Assembly (NCBI GenBank): GCA_020637235.1
Contig: JACJWG010000021.1
Span: 1 to 61,116 of the forward strand
DNA: 61,116 nucleotides
Reading direction: 5' to 3'
Origin: Acidimicrobiaceae bacterium
GTDB lineage: Bacteria > Actinomycetota > Acidimicrobiia > Acidimicrobiales > Ilumatobacteraceae
The number at the start of each line of letters is the position of its first letter. Position 1 is the stretch's first letter. Positions 18,319 to 26,678 of the stretch are shown here, in pieces. The notes beneath the pieces are model-generated. The model did no database searches, was not told the origin of the DNA, and saw nothing but the letters and a program-made list of their open reading frames with translations. Made by a program: the position numbers and the translations under genes.

Positions 18319-18334
18319 ATCAAACACCCTTGAT
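18319..18334. promoter_or_regulatory. ArsR-type operator, ATCAA-N6-TTGAT
   Basis: A perfect inverted repeat, ATCAA (18319-18323), six spacer bases, TTGAT (18330-18334), which is the usual form of ArsR/SmtB family operators. It lies 31 bp before the GTG at 18366 of the ArsR-ArsC fusion and between it and the divergent ligD gene. Its presence argues against starting the fusion at the ATGs at 18330/18333, which would lie inside the operator. Confidence 0.65.
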
Positions 18335-18365
18335 GTATTGGCGCCGTTGGGGGTACGGTCGCCTG

Positions 18366-19208
18366 GTGCCCGCCGCCGTTGCACCGCCCGATGTCCTGTC
18401 GTTGATCGCCGATCCACGTCGATGGCGGCTGATCGCCGAGCTCTCCCGCAGCGATCGGCGGGTGGGCGAACTCACCGAGCTGCTCGACCTGCCGCAGAAC
18501 CTGGTCTCGTACCACCTGGGCGAGTTGCGCCGCGCCGGGGTGGTGGTCGGCAGACGAAGTGCCGCCGACCGGCGCGACGTGTACTACCGAGCCGATCTGC
18601 ACCGTTGCCGTGATCTGCTGGCCGAGGCCGGCGCCGGCCTGCACCCCGGTCTTCGGCTCGTGCCCTCACCCCCGGCGTCCGGCCGCCCCTCGGGCCGGAC
18701 GCCGCGGGTGCTGTTCCTGTGCACTGGCAACAGCGCACGCTCGCAGATGGCCGAGGCGCTGCTCGTCGCACGGTCCGCTCGGACGATCGAGGCCCGGAGC
18801 GCCGGCAGCGCGCCGAAGCCACTGCATCCACGAGCGGTGGCCACGATGGCCGCGCGCCGGATCGACATCGGCGACGCGAGCACCAAGCACTTCCACCGAT
18901 ACGTCCGCGGGCGCTTCGACCGGGTGATCACGCTGTGCGACAAGGTGCGTGAGGTGTGCCCCGAGTTCCCGGCGGCCGCGTCGTGTGTGCACTGGAGCAT
19001 CGCCGACCCCGCCGCAGCAGATCCACCGGCGGCGGGCGATCCCGATCCGTTCGCCCTCGTCGCCGACGAGCTCGAACGACGCATCGAACTGCTGATCGCC
19101 GAGCTCGTCGCGGCCGTGCCGTCGCCCTCGCCCGACCCGACCGACCACACCGACCACACCGACCAGACCGACCGACCCACCACGAGAGGATCCACCGATG
19201 ATCGATGA
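18366..19208 (+). CDS. ArsR-ArsC fusion: HTH repressor joined to arsenate reductase
   Basis: A 280-residue protein. Residues 10-85 are an ArsR winged helix (recognition part PQNLVSYHLGELRRAGVV). Residues 113 onward are a low-molecular-weight phosphatase fold: P-loop FLCTGNSARS with Cys119 and Arg125 (CX5R), then Cys191 and Cys198 in TLCDKVREVCPEFP, and HWSIADPA. The C-x6-C pair matches the Cys82/Cys89 relay of thioredoxin-linked S. aureus ArsC, so true arsenate reduction is likely. The HTH half lacks the ELCVCDL metal site. The tail is a 9-bp-repeat-encoded DHTDHTDQTD. It overlaps the VOC gene by 11 bp, starting an operon with chrA. GTG start preferred, see operator. Confidence 0.85.
   Translation: MPAAVAPPDVLSLIADPRRWRLIAELSRSDRRVGELTELLDLPQNLVSYHLGELRRAGVVVGRRSAADRRDVYYRADLHRCRDLLAEAGAGLHPGLRLVPSPPASGRPSGRTPRVLFLCTGNSARSQMAEALLVARSARTIEARSAGSAPKPLHPRAVATMAARRIDIGDASTKHFHRYVRGRFDRVITLCDKVREVCPEFPAAASCVHWSIADPAAADPPAAGDPDPFALVADELERRIELLIAELVAAVPSPSPDPTDHTDHTDQTDRPTTRGSTDDR
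19140..19166. repeat. 9-bp tandem repeat, three copies, coding
   Basis: The unit accgaccac repeated three times (last copy ends g) at the end of the ArsR-ArsC gene, encoding the repetitive Asp-His-Thr tail, which is probably disordered. Confidence 0.8.
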
Positions 19209-19584
19209 CACCCATGCCAACGTCCGCATCCTGGTCGACGACGTCGCCGCCAGCGTCGACTTCTACCGCGACCACTTCGGCTTCGAGGTGCTGAACGCCT
19301 TCCCGCCCGCCTTCGCCGACGTGCAGCGCGGGCACCTGCGCCTGTTGCTGTCGGGGCCACGCAGCTCGGCGGCACGTCCGATGTCCGATGGCGAGCAACC
19401 GGGCCCCGGCGGCTGGAACCGGATCCACCTGATCGTCGACGACCTCGACGCACAGGTCGAACGGCTCACGGCCGCCGGCGTGCGGTTCCGCAACGAGGTG
19501 ATCAGCGGGCCCGGCGGCTCGCAGGTGCTGGCGATCGACCCGTCGGGCAACTTCGTCGAACTATTCCAGCCCGCCGGCGCCTGA
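19198..19584 (+). CDS. VOC family protein in the arsR-arsC/chrA operon
   Basis: A 128-residue glyoxalase-fold protein: ANVRILVDDVAASVDFYRDHFGFEV, then NRIHLIVDDLDAQVERLTAAGV and AIDPSGNFVELFQPA, the last Glu being a usual metal ligand. It has no cysteine, so it is unlikely to be the arsenical lyase ArsI, which needs vicinal thiols. The ATG lies inside the end of the ArsR-ArsC gene and chrA follows after 7 bp, making a three-gene unit. A role in handling a modified oxyanion adduct is speculation. Confidence 0.85.
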   Translation: MIDDTHANVRILVDDVAASVDFYRDHFGFEVLNAFPPAFADVQRGHLRLLLSGPRSSAARPMSDGEQPGPGGWNRIHLIVDDLDAQVERLTAAGVRFRNEVISGPGGSQVLAIDPSGNFVELFQPAGA

Positions 19585-19591
19585 CCTGCCG

Positions 19592-20764
19592 ATGACCGAC
19601 GAGCACCCGGCGGCCCCTTCGGCACGCGACCGGGTCGGCGAGGTGGCCCGGGTGTTCGTACGCCTCGGGGTGATCGGCTTCGGCGGGCCCGCAGCGCACA
19701 TCGCGATGATGCGCGCCGACGTGGTCCGCACACGGCAGTGGGTCGACGACGCCGAGTTCCTCGAGCTCGTCGGCGCCACCAACCTGGTGCCGGGTCCCAA
19801 CTCCACCGAGCTCGCCATCCACCTCGGCCACCGCCGCGCCGGCGCACGGGGGCTGGTGGTGGCCGGCCTGTGCTTCATCCTCCCCGCCGTGGCGATCGTG
19901 AGCGTGCTCGCCTGGCTCTACGAGCGGTACGGCACCGACCCAGCCGTGATCGATCTCCGCTACGGCATCCTGCCGGTGATCATCGCAATCGTCGTGCACG
20001 CGCTGTACGGGCTCGGCCGCACCGCGCTCACGTCGGCGATGCCGATCCTGGTGACCGCAGCGTCGCTCGCCGCGTACCTCGCCGACGTGCACGAGCTGCT
20101 GATCCTGGTGGTCGCCGGTGCGGTGGGCGCGACGTGGCACCGCTGGAACGAGCGACCACCTCGTGTTCCGCGACGTCGTGCGTCGGTGGGGCTGCTCGGC
20201 CTGCCGGTGTTCGCCGATCCCGATCGAGCACCCGCCGCGGTGTCGCTGTGGCGCCTCGGGCTCGTGTTCCTGGAGATCGGCAGCGTGCTCTACGGCTCGG
20301 GGTACGTGCTGCTGGCGTTCATGCAACGCCACCTCGTCGACGACCTCGGCTGGCTCACCGGCCAGCAGTTGCTCGACGCGATCGCGGTCGGGCAGATCAC
20401 ACCCGGACCGGTGTTCACGACGGCCACCTTCGTCGGCTGGCAGGTCGACGGTCCCCTCGGCGCCACGATCGCCACCGTCGGCATCTTCGCCCCGTCGTTC
20501 GTGTTCGTCGCGCTCCTCGGACGCATCGTGCCGTGGATGCGGGCGCGCCCGACCGCCAAGGCGTTCCTCGCCGGCGTCACCGCCGCCTCGCTCGGACTGA
20601 TGGCGGGCGTGCTGGTGCAGTTGGTCGACGTCGCGCTCGTCGACCCGCTGACGGTGGTGCTCGCCGTTGCCGCGCTCGTGGCGTTGGTGCGCACGAAGCT
20701 CGACGCCGCCTGGCTCGTCGTCATCGGCGTCGGCATCGGTGTGATCCACCTCGTCGCGTCCTGA
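19592..20764 (+). CDS. chrA: ChrA-type chromate (oxyanion) transporter
   Basis: A 390-residue membrane protein with two homologous CHR domains: the first carries GFGGPAAHIAMM and NLVPGPNSTE, the second LYGSGYVLLAFM and ITPGPVFTTATFVG. About 10-12 hydrophobic segments (for example LVVAGLCFILPAVAIVSVLAWL and FAPSFVFVALLG). In the CHR family this gives proton-linked chromate efflux. Here its operon partner is an arsenate reductase fusion rather than ChrB, so it may carry another oxyanion. Translationally close to the VOC gene. Convergent with the response regulator gene, 26 bp apart. Confidence 0.9.
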   Translation: MTDEHPAAPSARDRVGEVARVFVRLGVIGFGGPAAHIAMMRADVVRTRQWVDDAEFLELVGATNLVPGPNSTELAIHLGHRRAGARGLVVAGLCFILPAVAIVSVLAWLYERYGTDPAVIDLRYGILPVIIAIVVHALYGLGRTALTSAMPILVTAASLAAYLADVHELLILVVAGAVGATWHRWNERPPRVPRRRASVGLLGLPVFADPDRAPAAVSLWRLGLVFLEIGSVLYGSGYVLLAFMQRHLVDDLGWLTGQQLLDAIAVGQITPGPVFTTATFVGWQVDGPLGATIATVGIFAPSFVFVALLGRIVPWMRARPTAKAFLAGVTAASLGLMAGVLVQLVDVALVDPLTVVLAVAALVALVRTKLDAAWLVVIGVGIGVIHLVAS

Positions 20765-20790
20765 GCCGCGACACCGCCGTGCGGCGACGT

Positions 20791-21417
20791 TCAGCCGCTG
20801 TCGGCACGGAGCAGTTCGACCATCCGCACCAGATCGGGCAGGGACGACGCGTCCATCTTGCGCATGATGTGGTGACGGTGCACCTTCACGGTCTGCTCGC
20901 TCACACCGAGCGCGGCACCCACCTGCTTGTTGAGCTTGCCGGCGACGATCGGGTCGAGCACGTCGCGTTCACGATCGGTGAGCGTGTCGTAGCGCCGTCG
21001 GATGTCGCGGACCATCGACCTGGCCGCCCGGGTGTCGTGATACCGGCGCACGGCGTTGGACACCGCGTCGAGCAGGTCGTGCTCGCGGAACGGCTTCGGC
21101 AGGAACTCCACCGCCCCGAGCTTCATCGCACGCACCGCCATGGGGATGTCGCCGTGCCCGGTGATGAACACGATCGGCGGCGCATTGCCTGCTCGGACGA
21201 GCTGGTGCTGCAGGTCGAGCCCGCCGAGACCCGGCATTCGCACGTCCAGCACCACGCACGCCGCGTCGTCCCGGCCGACGTGATCGAGGAACTGCTGGGC
21301 CGACGCCAGCGCGACGACGTCGAACCCGACGGAACGGAGGAGGCTGCTCACCGCCTCGCGGACGGACGGGTCGTCGTCGACCACGAACACCACCACGGCG
21401 TCGTCGGACGTGGTCAC
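20791..21417 (-). CDS. TodT/TmoT-type FixJ-family response regulator
   Basis: A 208-residue regulator: receiver with acidic pocket VDDD (14-16), phospho-acceptor Asp58 (VVLDVRMPGLGG) and Lys in FLPKPF; C-terminal LuxR/FixJ HTH TDRERDVLDPIVAGKLNKQVGAALGVSEQTVKVHRHHIMRKM. GTG start at 21417 overlaps the kinase stop by four bases (GTGA), so both are made together. In Pseudomonas, TodT/TmoT is activated by the cognate kinase and turns on toluene genes; the divergent tmo operon 3 kb away is its likely target here. Confidence 0.92.
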   Translation of the reverse strand: MTTSDDAVVVFVVDDDPSVREAVSSLLRSVGFDVVALASAQQFLDHVGRDDAACVVLDVRMPGLGGLDLQHQLVRAGNAPPIVFITGHGDIPMAVRAMKLGAVEFLPKPFREHDLLDAVSNAVRRYHDTRAARSMVRDIRRRYDTLTDRERDVLDPIVAGKLNKQVGAALGVSEQTVKVHRHHIMRKMDASSLPDLVRMVELLRADSG

Positions 21418-24326
21418 GACTCGTCGCTCGTCGGGAGGGACAGCCGCATCACGGTGCCGTCCGGGCCGGTGCGCTCGACCGTGAGCCGCCCTCCGTGTGC
21501 GTCGGCGATCGACCGGCTGATGGCGAGACCCATGCCCATGCCATCGGCTTTCGTGGTGGTGAAGGGCTCGAAGACCTCGTCGATCGTGCCCGTGATCCCC
21601 GGTCCTCGGTCCTCGACCCGGACCCACGCCTCGAGCCCGGTCGTGCCGGCCGTCACGCGGACGACGGCTGGCACGGCCGCCGCTCCCACCGCCTCGATCG
21701 CATTCGTCACCAGGTTCACCACCACCTGTTCGATCTGGACACGATCCGCCATCACGAGCGGCACCGCACCGGTGACGTCGACGTCGAGTTCGATGGTGTT
21801 CGCCCTCGCGTAGGGACCGACGAGCGTGACGACGTCGCGCACGATCGAGACCAGGTCGACGGGTTCGCGATGGGTGCCGGTACGGCCGAGGAAGCGCCGG
21901 ATGCCGCCGATGATCTCGCTCGCACGCTCGGCGTCGCGCGCGATCCGCTGCACCGCGGCGACGGCCTCGGCCTCGTCTCGTCGTTCACCCGTGAGCCATC
22001 GCAGCGAGGCGTGTGCGTTGGCGACGAGCGCCGCCAGGGGCTGGTTGATCTCGTGGGCGATCGACGTGGCCAGTTCGCCGAGCGCCGTCGACCGCGTCAC
22101 CCGGGCCAACTCGTTCTGTGCACGGACGAGGGCGGCCCGCGCCTCGAAGCGATCCGTGACGTCCTCCACGACGCACACCACCAGCGCGTCGGTGCGTGCC
22201 GTCGCGGGGGCGATGGAGATGCTCGCGTCCACCCAGAGCGACGATCCGTCGCTGCGACGCAGCCGGCGTTCGACGCGTGTCCCGCCGTGCGGCAGGCGGC
22301 GCAGGCCGGCGATGTCGTCGGCCATCCGTGTGTGGTCCTCGGGGTGGCACAGTTCGAGCAGGGAAGCTTCCCGCACGGCGCGTGCCGACCGCTGCAGCAT
22401 CGACTGGAGCGCCGGGTTGATGTCGAGCACCCGGCCGTCCAGGTCGAGCACGGCGATGCCGGCGGCCGAGTTCTCGTACACCGCACGCCACCTCAGCCCC
22501 GACCGTTCGAGCGCATCGTGGCTCGCCTGCAACGCTCGACGGCTCGCGATCAGTTGCTGGGTCAACACCGACAGGTCGCTCGTCTGGGTGGCGAGCTCGC
22601 GTTGCAGCGCGTCCCTGGCCTGCTTCGCCGTCACCAGATTGCGTACTCGCGCGCGCAGTTCGTGGGCGGCGAACGGCTTGGTGAGGTAGTCCTGCACCGA
22701 GCCGGCGAGCAGCACGACCCGCAGTTCGTCGTCGGCTCGTGCGGACAGCACCAGGATCGGGATCTGCGCCGCGGTGGGACGCGACCGCAACTCGTGCACC
22801 AGCTGCTCGCCCGACATGCCCGGCATCATCAGGTCGCTGACGACGAGATCCGGTGGGTCGATGTCGACGATGTCGAGCGCGTGCGCCGCGCTCGGGACGG
22901 CCACCACCCGCCACTCGTCGCGCAGCGTCTCGACGACGAACCGGCGCATGTCGGGGTGGTCCTCCACCACCAGCACGGTCGGCCGTGTTCGACGTGGCTC
23001 GGTGACCTCGACGCCGGTCGGTCCCCGGTGCGCCCAGCCGACCGCACCGGGCCGACCGGGCGCGTCGGGATGCCTCCGGTCGGCGATCGGATCGACGGGG
23101 CGGACGTAGCTGGTGCCGGGTGCGAGGATCGGCACCTCCACCTGGAACAGGGCGCCGCCACCGGGAGCGTCGGTGACCGACGCCGTGCCACCGTGCAGCT
23201 CGGCGAACTGCTTCACGATCGCGAGGCCGAGCCCGGTGCCGCCCGAGGGGGCCTGGCGGCCCTGTTGGAACCGGTCGAAGATGCCGTCGCGCCGTTCGGG
23301 CGCGATACCCGGTCCCGAGTCCTGCACGCTGAGCAAGAGGTGATCACGGCCGGTCGGCTCGAGCCGGCACCGCACCCAGCCGTTGTCGGGGGTGAACTTG
23401 AACGCGTTCGACACCAGGTTCACCACGATGCGCTCGAACGCATCCGGATCGACCTCGGCCTCGAATCGATCCGGGACGTCGACCAGGTGCCGGATCGTGC
23501 GCTGATCGGCGAGCACGTCGAAGTGCGCGGCAGCTCGCCGGACGAGCGCGGCGAGATCCACCCGCGCGTAGTTGAGCTGCATCTCCCCGGCCTCGACCTT
23601 CGCGAGGTCGAGCAGCGCGTTCACCTGGCGCAGCAGCGTGAGTGCGTTGCGTTCCACCACTTCGAGCCCGAGGCGCTGCCGTTCGGTGAGTGGCTCGCCT
23701 CCGGACAGCAACTCCTCCACGGGCCCGAGCACCAACGTGAGTGGCGTACGCAACTCGTGGCTGACGTTGGCGAAGAAGTTGCTCTTCGCCGCGTCGAGCT
23801 CGCGCACACGATCGAGCAGTTGCTGCAGCTCCTCGGTACGACGGGCGAGTTCGGCCTCGGCGCGCTTCTTGTCGGTGATGTTGCGGCCCTCGGGCAACAG
23901 GAAGACGATCCGGCCCGAACGATCGCGGATCGGCGTGAGGGAGTAGTCGACGATGATCGTCTCGATGCCGGCGTCGCGTCCGAACACCTCGACGTCGCAC
24001 CGCACGAACTCGCCCTGGGCGGCGCGCTGCACCATCGCGCGGGCCTCGTCGCGCGACTCGTTCGACACCGCCCACCAGCGAGCCTCCCAGAACGGCTGTC
24101 CGGCGATGTCGTCGAGCCGGATGCCGGCCCCCTCGAGGGCAGCCCGGTTGATCTCGAGCGTCCGCCCGTCGGCGTCGAGCAGGCCGACGAACTCGTACAG
24201 CTCGTCGAGGATCACCCGCGCGAGCTTCTCGCGGCGAGTGGTCGTGTCGTCGTCGACGGACAGCACGACGTCGCGCACGTGCAACACGTCGGACTGGTGG
24301 AACAACTCGCGATCGACCGACGCCAT
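21414..24326 (-). CDS. TodS/TmoS-like double histidine kinase, cytoplasmic
   Basis: A 970-residue sensor with no membrane segment. Order: PAS1 (about 37-155), HisKA with His190 (FFANVSHELRTPL), HATPase, receiver with Asp498 (VVSDLMMPG), PAS2 (about 608-730), second HisKA with His758 (TSIAHEINQPL) and HATPase. This is the TodS/TmoS order and length (978 in TodS), with corresponding residues His190/Asp500/His760. Phe79, in QPFW, matches TodS Phe79, important for aromatic effector binding. A strong linear match to TodS runs from LYEFVGLLDADG to RNITDKK. Operon with the regulator gene downstream. ATG at 24326. Predicted to sense aromatics and drive the tmo operon. Confidence 0.93.
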   Translation of the reverse strand: MASVDRELFHQSDVLHVRDVVLSVDDDTTTRREKLARVILDELYEFVGLLDADGRTLEINRAALEGAGIRLDDIAGQPFWEARWWAVSNESRDEARAMVQRAAQGEFVRCDVEVFGRDAGIETIIVDYSLTPIRDRSGRIVFLLPEGRNITDKKRAEAELARRTEELQQLLDRVRELDAAKSNFFANVSHELRTPLTLVLGPVEELLSGGEPLTERQRLGLEVVERNALTLLRQVNALLDLAKVEAGEMQLNYARVDLAALVRRAAAHFDVLADQRTIRHLVDVPDRFEAEVDPDAFERIVVNLVSNAFKFTPDNGWVRCRLEPTGRDHLLLSVQDSGPGIAPERRDGIFDRFQQGRQAPSGGTGLGLAIVKQFAELHGGTASVTDAPGGGALFQVEVPILAPGTSYVRPVDPIADRRHPDAPGRPGAVGWAHRGPTGVEVTEPRRTRPTVLVVEDHPDMRRFVVETLRDEWRVVAVPSAAHALDIVDIDPPDLVVSDLMMPGMSGEQLVHELRSRPTAAQIPILVLSARADDELRVVLLAGSVQDYLTKPFAAHELRARVRNLVTAKQARDALQRELATQTSDLSVLTQQLIASRRALQASHDALERSGLRWRAVYENSAAGIAVLDLDGRVLDINPALQSMLQRSARAVREASLLELCHPEDHTRMADDIAGLRRLPHGGTRVERRLRRSDGSSLWVDASISIAPATARTDALVVCVVEDVTDRFEARAALVRAQNELARVTRSTALGELATSIAHEINQPLAALVANAHASLRWLTGERRDEAEAVAAVQRIARDAERASEIIGGIRRFLGRTGTHREPVDLVSIVRDVVTLVGPYARANTIELDVDVTGAVPLVMADRVQIEQVVVNLVTNAIEAVGAAAVPAVVRVTAGTTGLEAWVRVEDRGPGITGTIDEVFEPFTTTKADGMGMGLAISRSIADAHGGRLTVERTGPDGTVMRLSLPTSDES

Positions 24327-24355
24327 GCGGCCCCCCTCTGCGTCGCGAGGCGGAT

Positions 24356-24414
24356 CCTAGGTGTGTCGCAGACCGGTGTCGCTAAACCATCGTCGTAGTT
24401 CCGGTGCACCTAGG
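24356..24414. promoter_or_regulatory. inverted repeat flanking the tod-box-like site in the divergent promoter region
   Basis: CCTAGGTG at 24356-24363 is matched by CACCTAGG at 24407-24414, so the 189-bp gap between the kinase and tmoA genes has 8-bp arms 43 bp apart. Each arm contains the CCTAGG palindrome. The candidate TodT half-site lies between them. Could be the regulator's or another factor's binding site; function is not shown. Confidence 0.45.
24383..24397. promoter_or_regulatory. tod-box-like half-site for TodT-type regulator
   Basis: TAAACCATCGTCGTA matches the left half of the published tod box pattern (ATAAAC-N4-GTTTAT) in TAAAC, with GT at the expected spacing on the right and mismatches in the outer half. 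It lies 119 bp before the tmoA start, a reasonable activator position. As a single imperfect site it is only a candidate. Confidence 0.4.
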
Positions 24415-24515
24415 TCCACTGTCCGCGCCGCCGGTGACCGACGCACGATCACCTCGGCCGAGCCGGACACGAGGGGTTCCGGCGGGTGGCCTGGTCGCAC
24501 GCGAAAGGGGACGTC

Positions 24516-26018
24516 ATGGCGACGCTGGAACGACTGGAGTGGTACGACATCGCTCGCTCCACCAACTGGACACCGACGTACGTGACCGAGGACGAGCTGT
24601 TCCCACCCGAGCTGTCGGGGGCCGAAGGGTTGCCGATGACGGCGTGGGAGGCGTACGACGAGCCGTACAAGCAGACGTTCCCGGAGTACGTGAAGGTGCA
24701 GCGCGAGAAAGACGCCGGCGCCTACTCGGTGAAGGCGGCGCTCGAGCGCAGCAACATGTACGCCAATGCCGATCCCGGCTGGATCAGCGTGATGAAGGCG
24801 CACTACGGCGCGATCGCCCGTGGCGAGTACTCGGCCTCGACCGCCGAGGCGCGCATGGCCCGCTTCGGCAAGGCCCCCGGCATGCGCAACATGGCGACGC
24901 TCGGGATGATGGACGAGATCCGTCACGGCCAGATCCAGCTGTTCTTCCCGCACGAGCTGTGCCCGAAGGATCGCCAGTTCGACTGGGCGCACAAGGCGTT
25001 CGACACCGACGAGTGGGGCATCATCGCCGCCCGCCACCTGTTCGACGACATGTTCACCACCCGCGACGCGGTCGGGGTGGCGCTGATGCTGACGTTCGCC
25101 TTCGAGACCGGCTTCACCAACATGCAGTTCCTCGGCCTCGCCGCCGACGCGGCGCAGGTGGGTGACTGGACGTTCTCGAGCCTGATCTCGAGCATCCAGA
25201 CCGACGAGTCACGTCACGCTCAGATCGGCGGCCCGCTGGTGACGGTGCTGGTGGAGAACGGGCGCAAGGACGAGGCGCAGCGCCTCGTCGACGTCGGCAT
25301 CTGGCGTGCGTGGCGGCTGTTCTCGGTGCTCACCGGCCCGATCATGGACTACTACACGCCGCTCGATCACCGGAAGCAGTCGTTCAAGGAGTTCATGCAG
25401 GAGTGGATCGTCGCCCAGTTCGAGCGCGCCCTGCTCGACCTCGGCCTCGAACGCCCCTGGTACTGGGACGAGTTCATGCACCAGATCGACACCCAGCACC
25501 ACGGCCAGCACCTGGGCGTGTGGTTCTGGCGGCCGACGGTGTGGTGGAACCCGGCGGCCGGCGTGTCGCCCGAGGAGCGCGACTGGCTGGAGGAGAAGTA
25601 CCCCGGCTGGAACGCGACGTGGGGCACGTGCTGGGACGTGATCACCGACAACCTGCTCGACGGCAAGGTGGAGCTGACCTACCCGGAGACGTTGCCGGTG
25701 GTGTGCAACATGTGCCAGCTGCCGATCAACACCACGCCCGGACCGGCGTGGCAGGTGCGCGACTTCCCGCTGGAGCACGAAGGCCGGGTGTACCACTTCT
25801 GCTCCGAGCCCTGCCGCTGGGTCTTCGAGATCGAGCCGAGCCGCTACGCCGGGCACCTCTCGCTGATCGACCGGTTCCTCGCCGGCATGATCCAGCCGAT
25901 GGACCTGTCGGGAGGCCTGCAGTACATGGGTCTCGCCCCGGGCGAGATCGGAGACGACGCCCACGCGTACGCCTGGGTCGACAAGGTGCGCGCCGCTCGC
26001 GAGCGGCGCGCGAGCTGA
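24516..26018 (+). CDS. tmoA: toluene monooxygenase hydroxylase alpha subunit (TmoA-like)
   Basis: A 500-residue large subunit, the exact length of P. mendocina TmoA and colinear with it from the first residues (WYDIARSTNWTPTYVTEDELFP). Diiron ligands are all in register: Glu104, Glu134, His137 (MMDEIRHGQ), Glu197, Glu231 and His234 (TDESRHAQ). Pocket positions Ile100, Gly103, Ala107, Gln141, Phe176, Thr201 and Phe205 equal those of toluene-4-monooxygenase. Forms the (alpha-beta-gamma)2 hydroxylase that hydroxylates aromatics with O2. ATG at 24516 after an AAAGGGG site; first gene of the tmoABCDEF operon. Confidence 0.96.
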   Translation: MATLERLEWYDIARSTNWTPTYVTEDELFPPELSGAEGLPMTAWEAYDEPYKQTFPEYVKVQREKDAGAYSVKAALERSNMYANADPGWISVMKAHYGAIARGEYSASTAEARMARFGKAPGMRNMATLGMMDEIRHGQIQLFFPHELCPKDRQFDWAHKAFDTDEWGIIAARHLFDDMFTTRDAVGVALMLTFAFETGFTNMQFLGLAADAAQVGDWTFSSLISSIQTDESRHAQIGGPLVTVLVENGRKDEAQRLVDVGIWRAWRLFSVLTGPIMDYYTPLDHRKQSFKEFMQEWIVAQFERALLDLGLERPWYWDEFMHQIDTQHHGQHLGVWFWRPTVWWNPAAGVSPEERDWLEEKYPGWNATWGTCWDVITDNLLDGKVELTYPETLPVVCNMCQLPINTTPGPAWQVRDFPLEHEGRVYHFCSEPCRWVFEIEPSRYAGHLSLIDRFLAGMIQPMDLSGGLQYMGLAPGEIGDDAHAYAWVDKVRAARERRAS

Positions 26019-26038
26019 GCGACGGCGAGGAGCTGACG

Positions 26039-26326
26039 ATGGCACTGTTCCCACTCACGTCCAACTTCGAGGAGGACTTCGTCCTCCAACTGCTCGCCGT
26101 CGACACCGATCACACCATGGATCAGGTGGCGGCCGCGGCGGCGCACCATTCGGTGGGCCGCCGCGTGGCCGACCGCCCGGGCCAGGTGATGCGGGTGCGC
26201 CGCCAGGGCAGCACCGATCCGTTCCCCCGCTCGATGACCGTGATCGAATCGGGCCTCGCACCGATGGAGTGCATCGAGGTGGTGTGGGAGCAGCCGGTGC
26301 TCGCCGCCGCTGGCGGGGCGGCGTGA
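26039..26326 (+). CDS. tmoB: toluene monooxygenase hydroxylase gamma subunit (TmoB-like)
   Basis: A 95-residue ubiquitin-like small subunit. FPLTSNFEEDFVLQLLAVDTDHTMDQVA, GRRVADRPGQVMRVRRQGST and FPRSMTVIESGLAPMECIEVVWE follow TmoB (84 residues) along the whole length, with about ten extra alanine-rich residues at the end. It packs on the alpha subunit in the hydroxylase. Starts 20 bp after tmoA. Confidence 0.93.
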   Translation: MALFPLTSNFEEDFVLQLLAVDTDHTMDQVAAAAAHHSVGRRVADRPGQVMRVRRQGSTDPFPRSMTVIESGLAPMECIEVVWEQPVLAAAGGAA

Positions 26327-26331
26327 GCACC

Positions 26332-26667
26332 ATGGCGTTCACCCGGGTCTGCAGCCTCGACGACATCTGGGAAGGCGAGATGGAGTCGTTCGAGGTCGAC
26401 GGTCAGGAGATCTTGATCGTGTGCCTCGACGGGGGCGACGTGCGCGCCTATCAGGGTGTGTGCCCGCACCAGGACATCCCGCTGATCGAGGGAACCCTCG
26501 ACGGCACCCGACTGGTGTGCCGTGCGCACCAGTGGGTGTTCGACGCCACCAGCGGCGTCGGCATCAACCCCGGCAACTGCCGGCTGGCCGAGTACCCCGT
26601 GCGCGTCGACGGCGACGAGGTCTTCGTCGACACCGCCGGCATCACCCCGCTGTTCGCCGCGAGCTGA
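26332..26667 (+). CDS. tmoC: Rieske-type [2Fe-2S] ferredoxin (TmoC-like)
   Basis: A 111-residue Rieske ferredoxin that carries electrons from the reductase to the diiron hydroxylase. Ligands: Cys44 and His46 in VCPHQD, Cys63 and His66 in VCRAHQW, with the expected NPGNCRLAEYP strand after. The ATG at 26332 gives MAFTRVCSLDDIWEGEM, aligned end to end with TmoC; a GTG at 26323 overlapping the tmoB stop would add three residues and is an alternative. Confidence 0.94.
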   Translation: MAFTRVCSLDDIWEGEMESFEVDGQEILIVCLDGGDVRAYQGVCPHQDIPLIEGTLDGTRLVCRAHQWVFDATSGVGINPGNCRLAEYPVRVDGDEVFVDTAGITPLFAAS

Positions 26668-26678
26668 AGGAGCGAGCC

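Noticed and set aside
19198..19584. ArsI-type C-As lyase
   Set aside because: The protein contains no cysteine, so the thiolate metal site of ArsI is absent.
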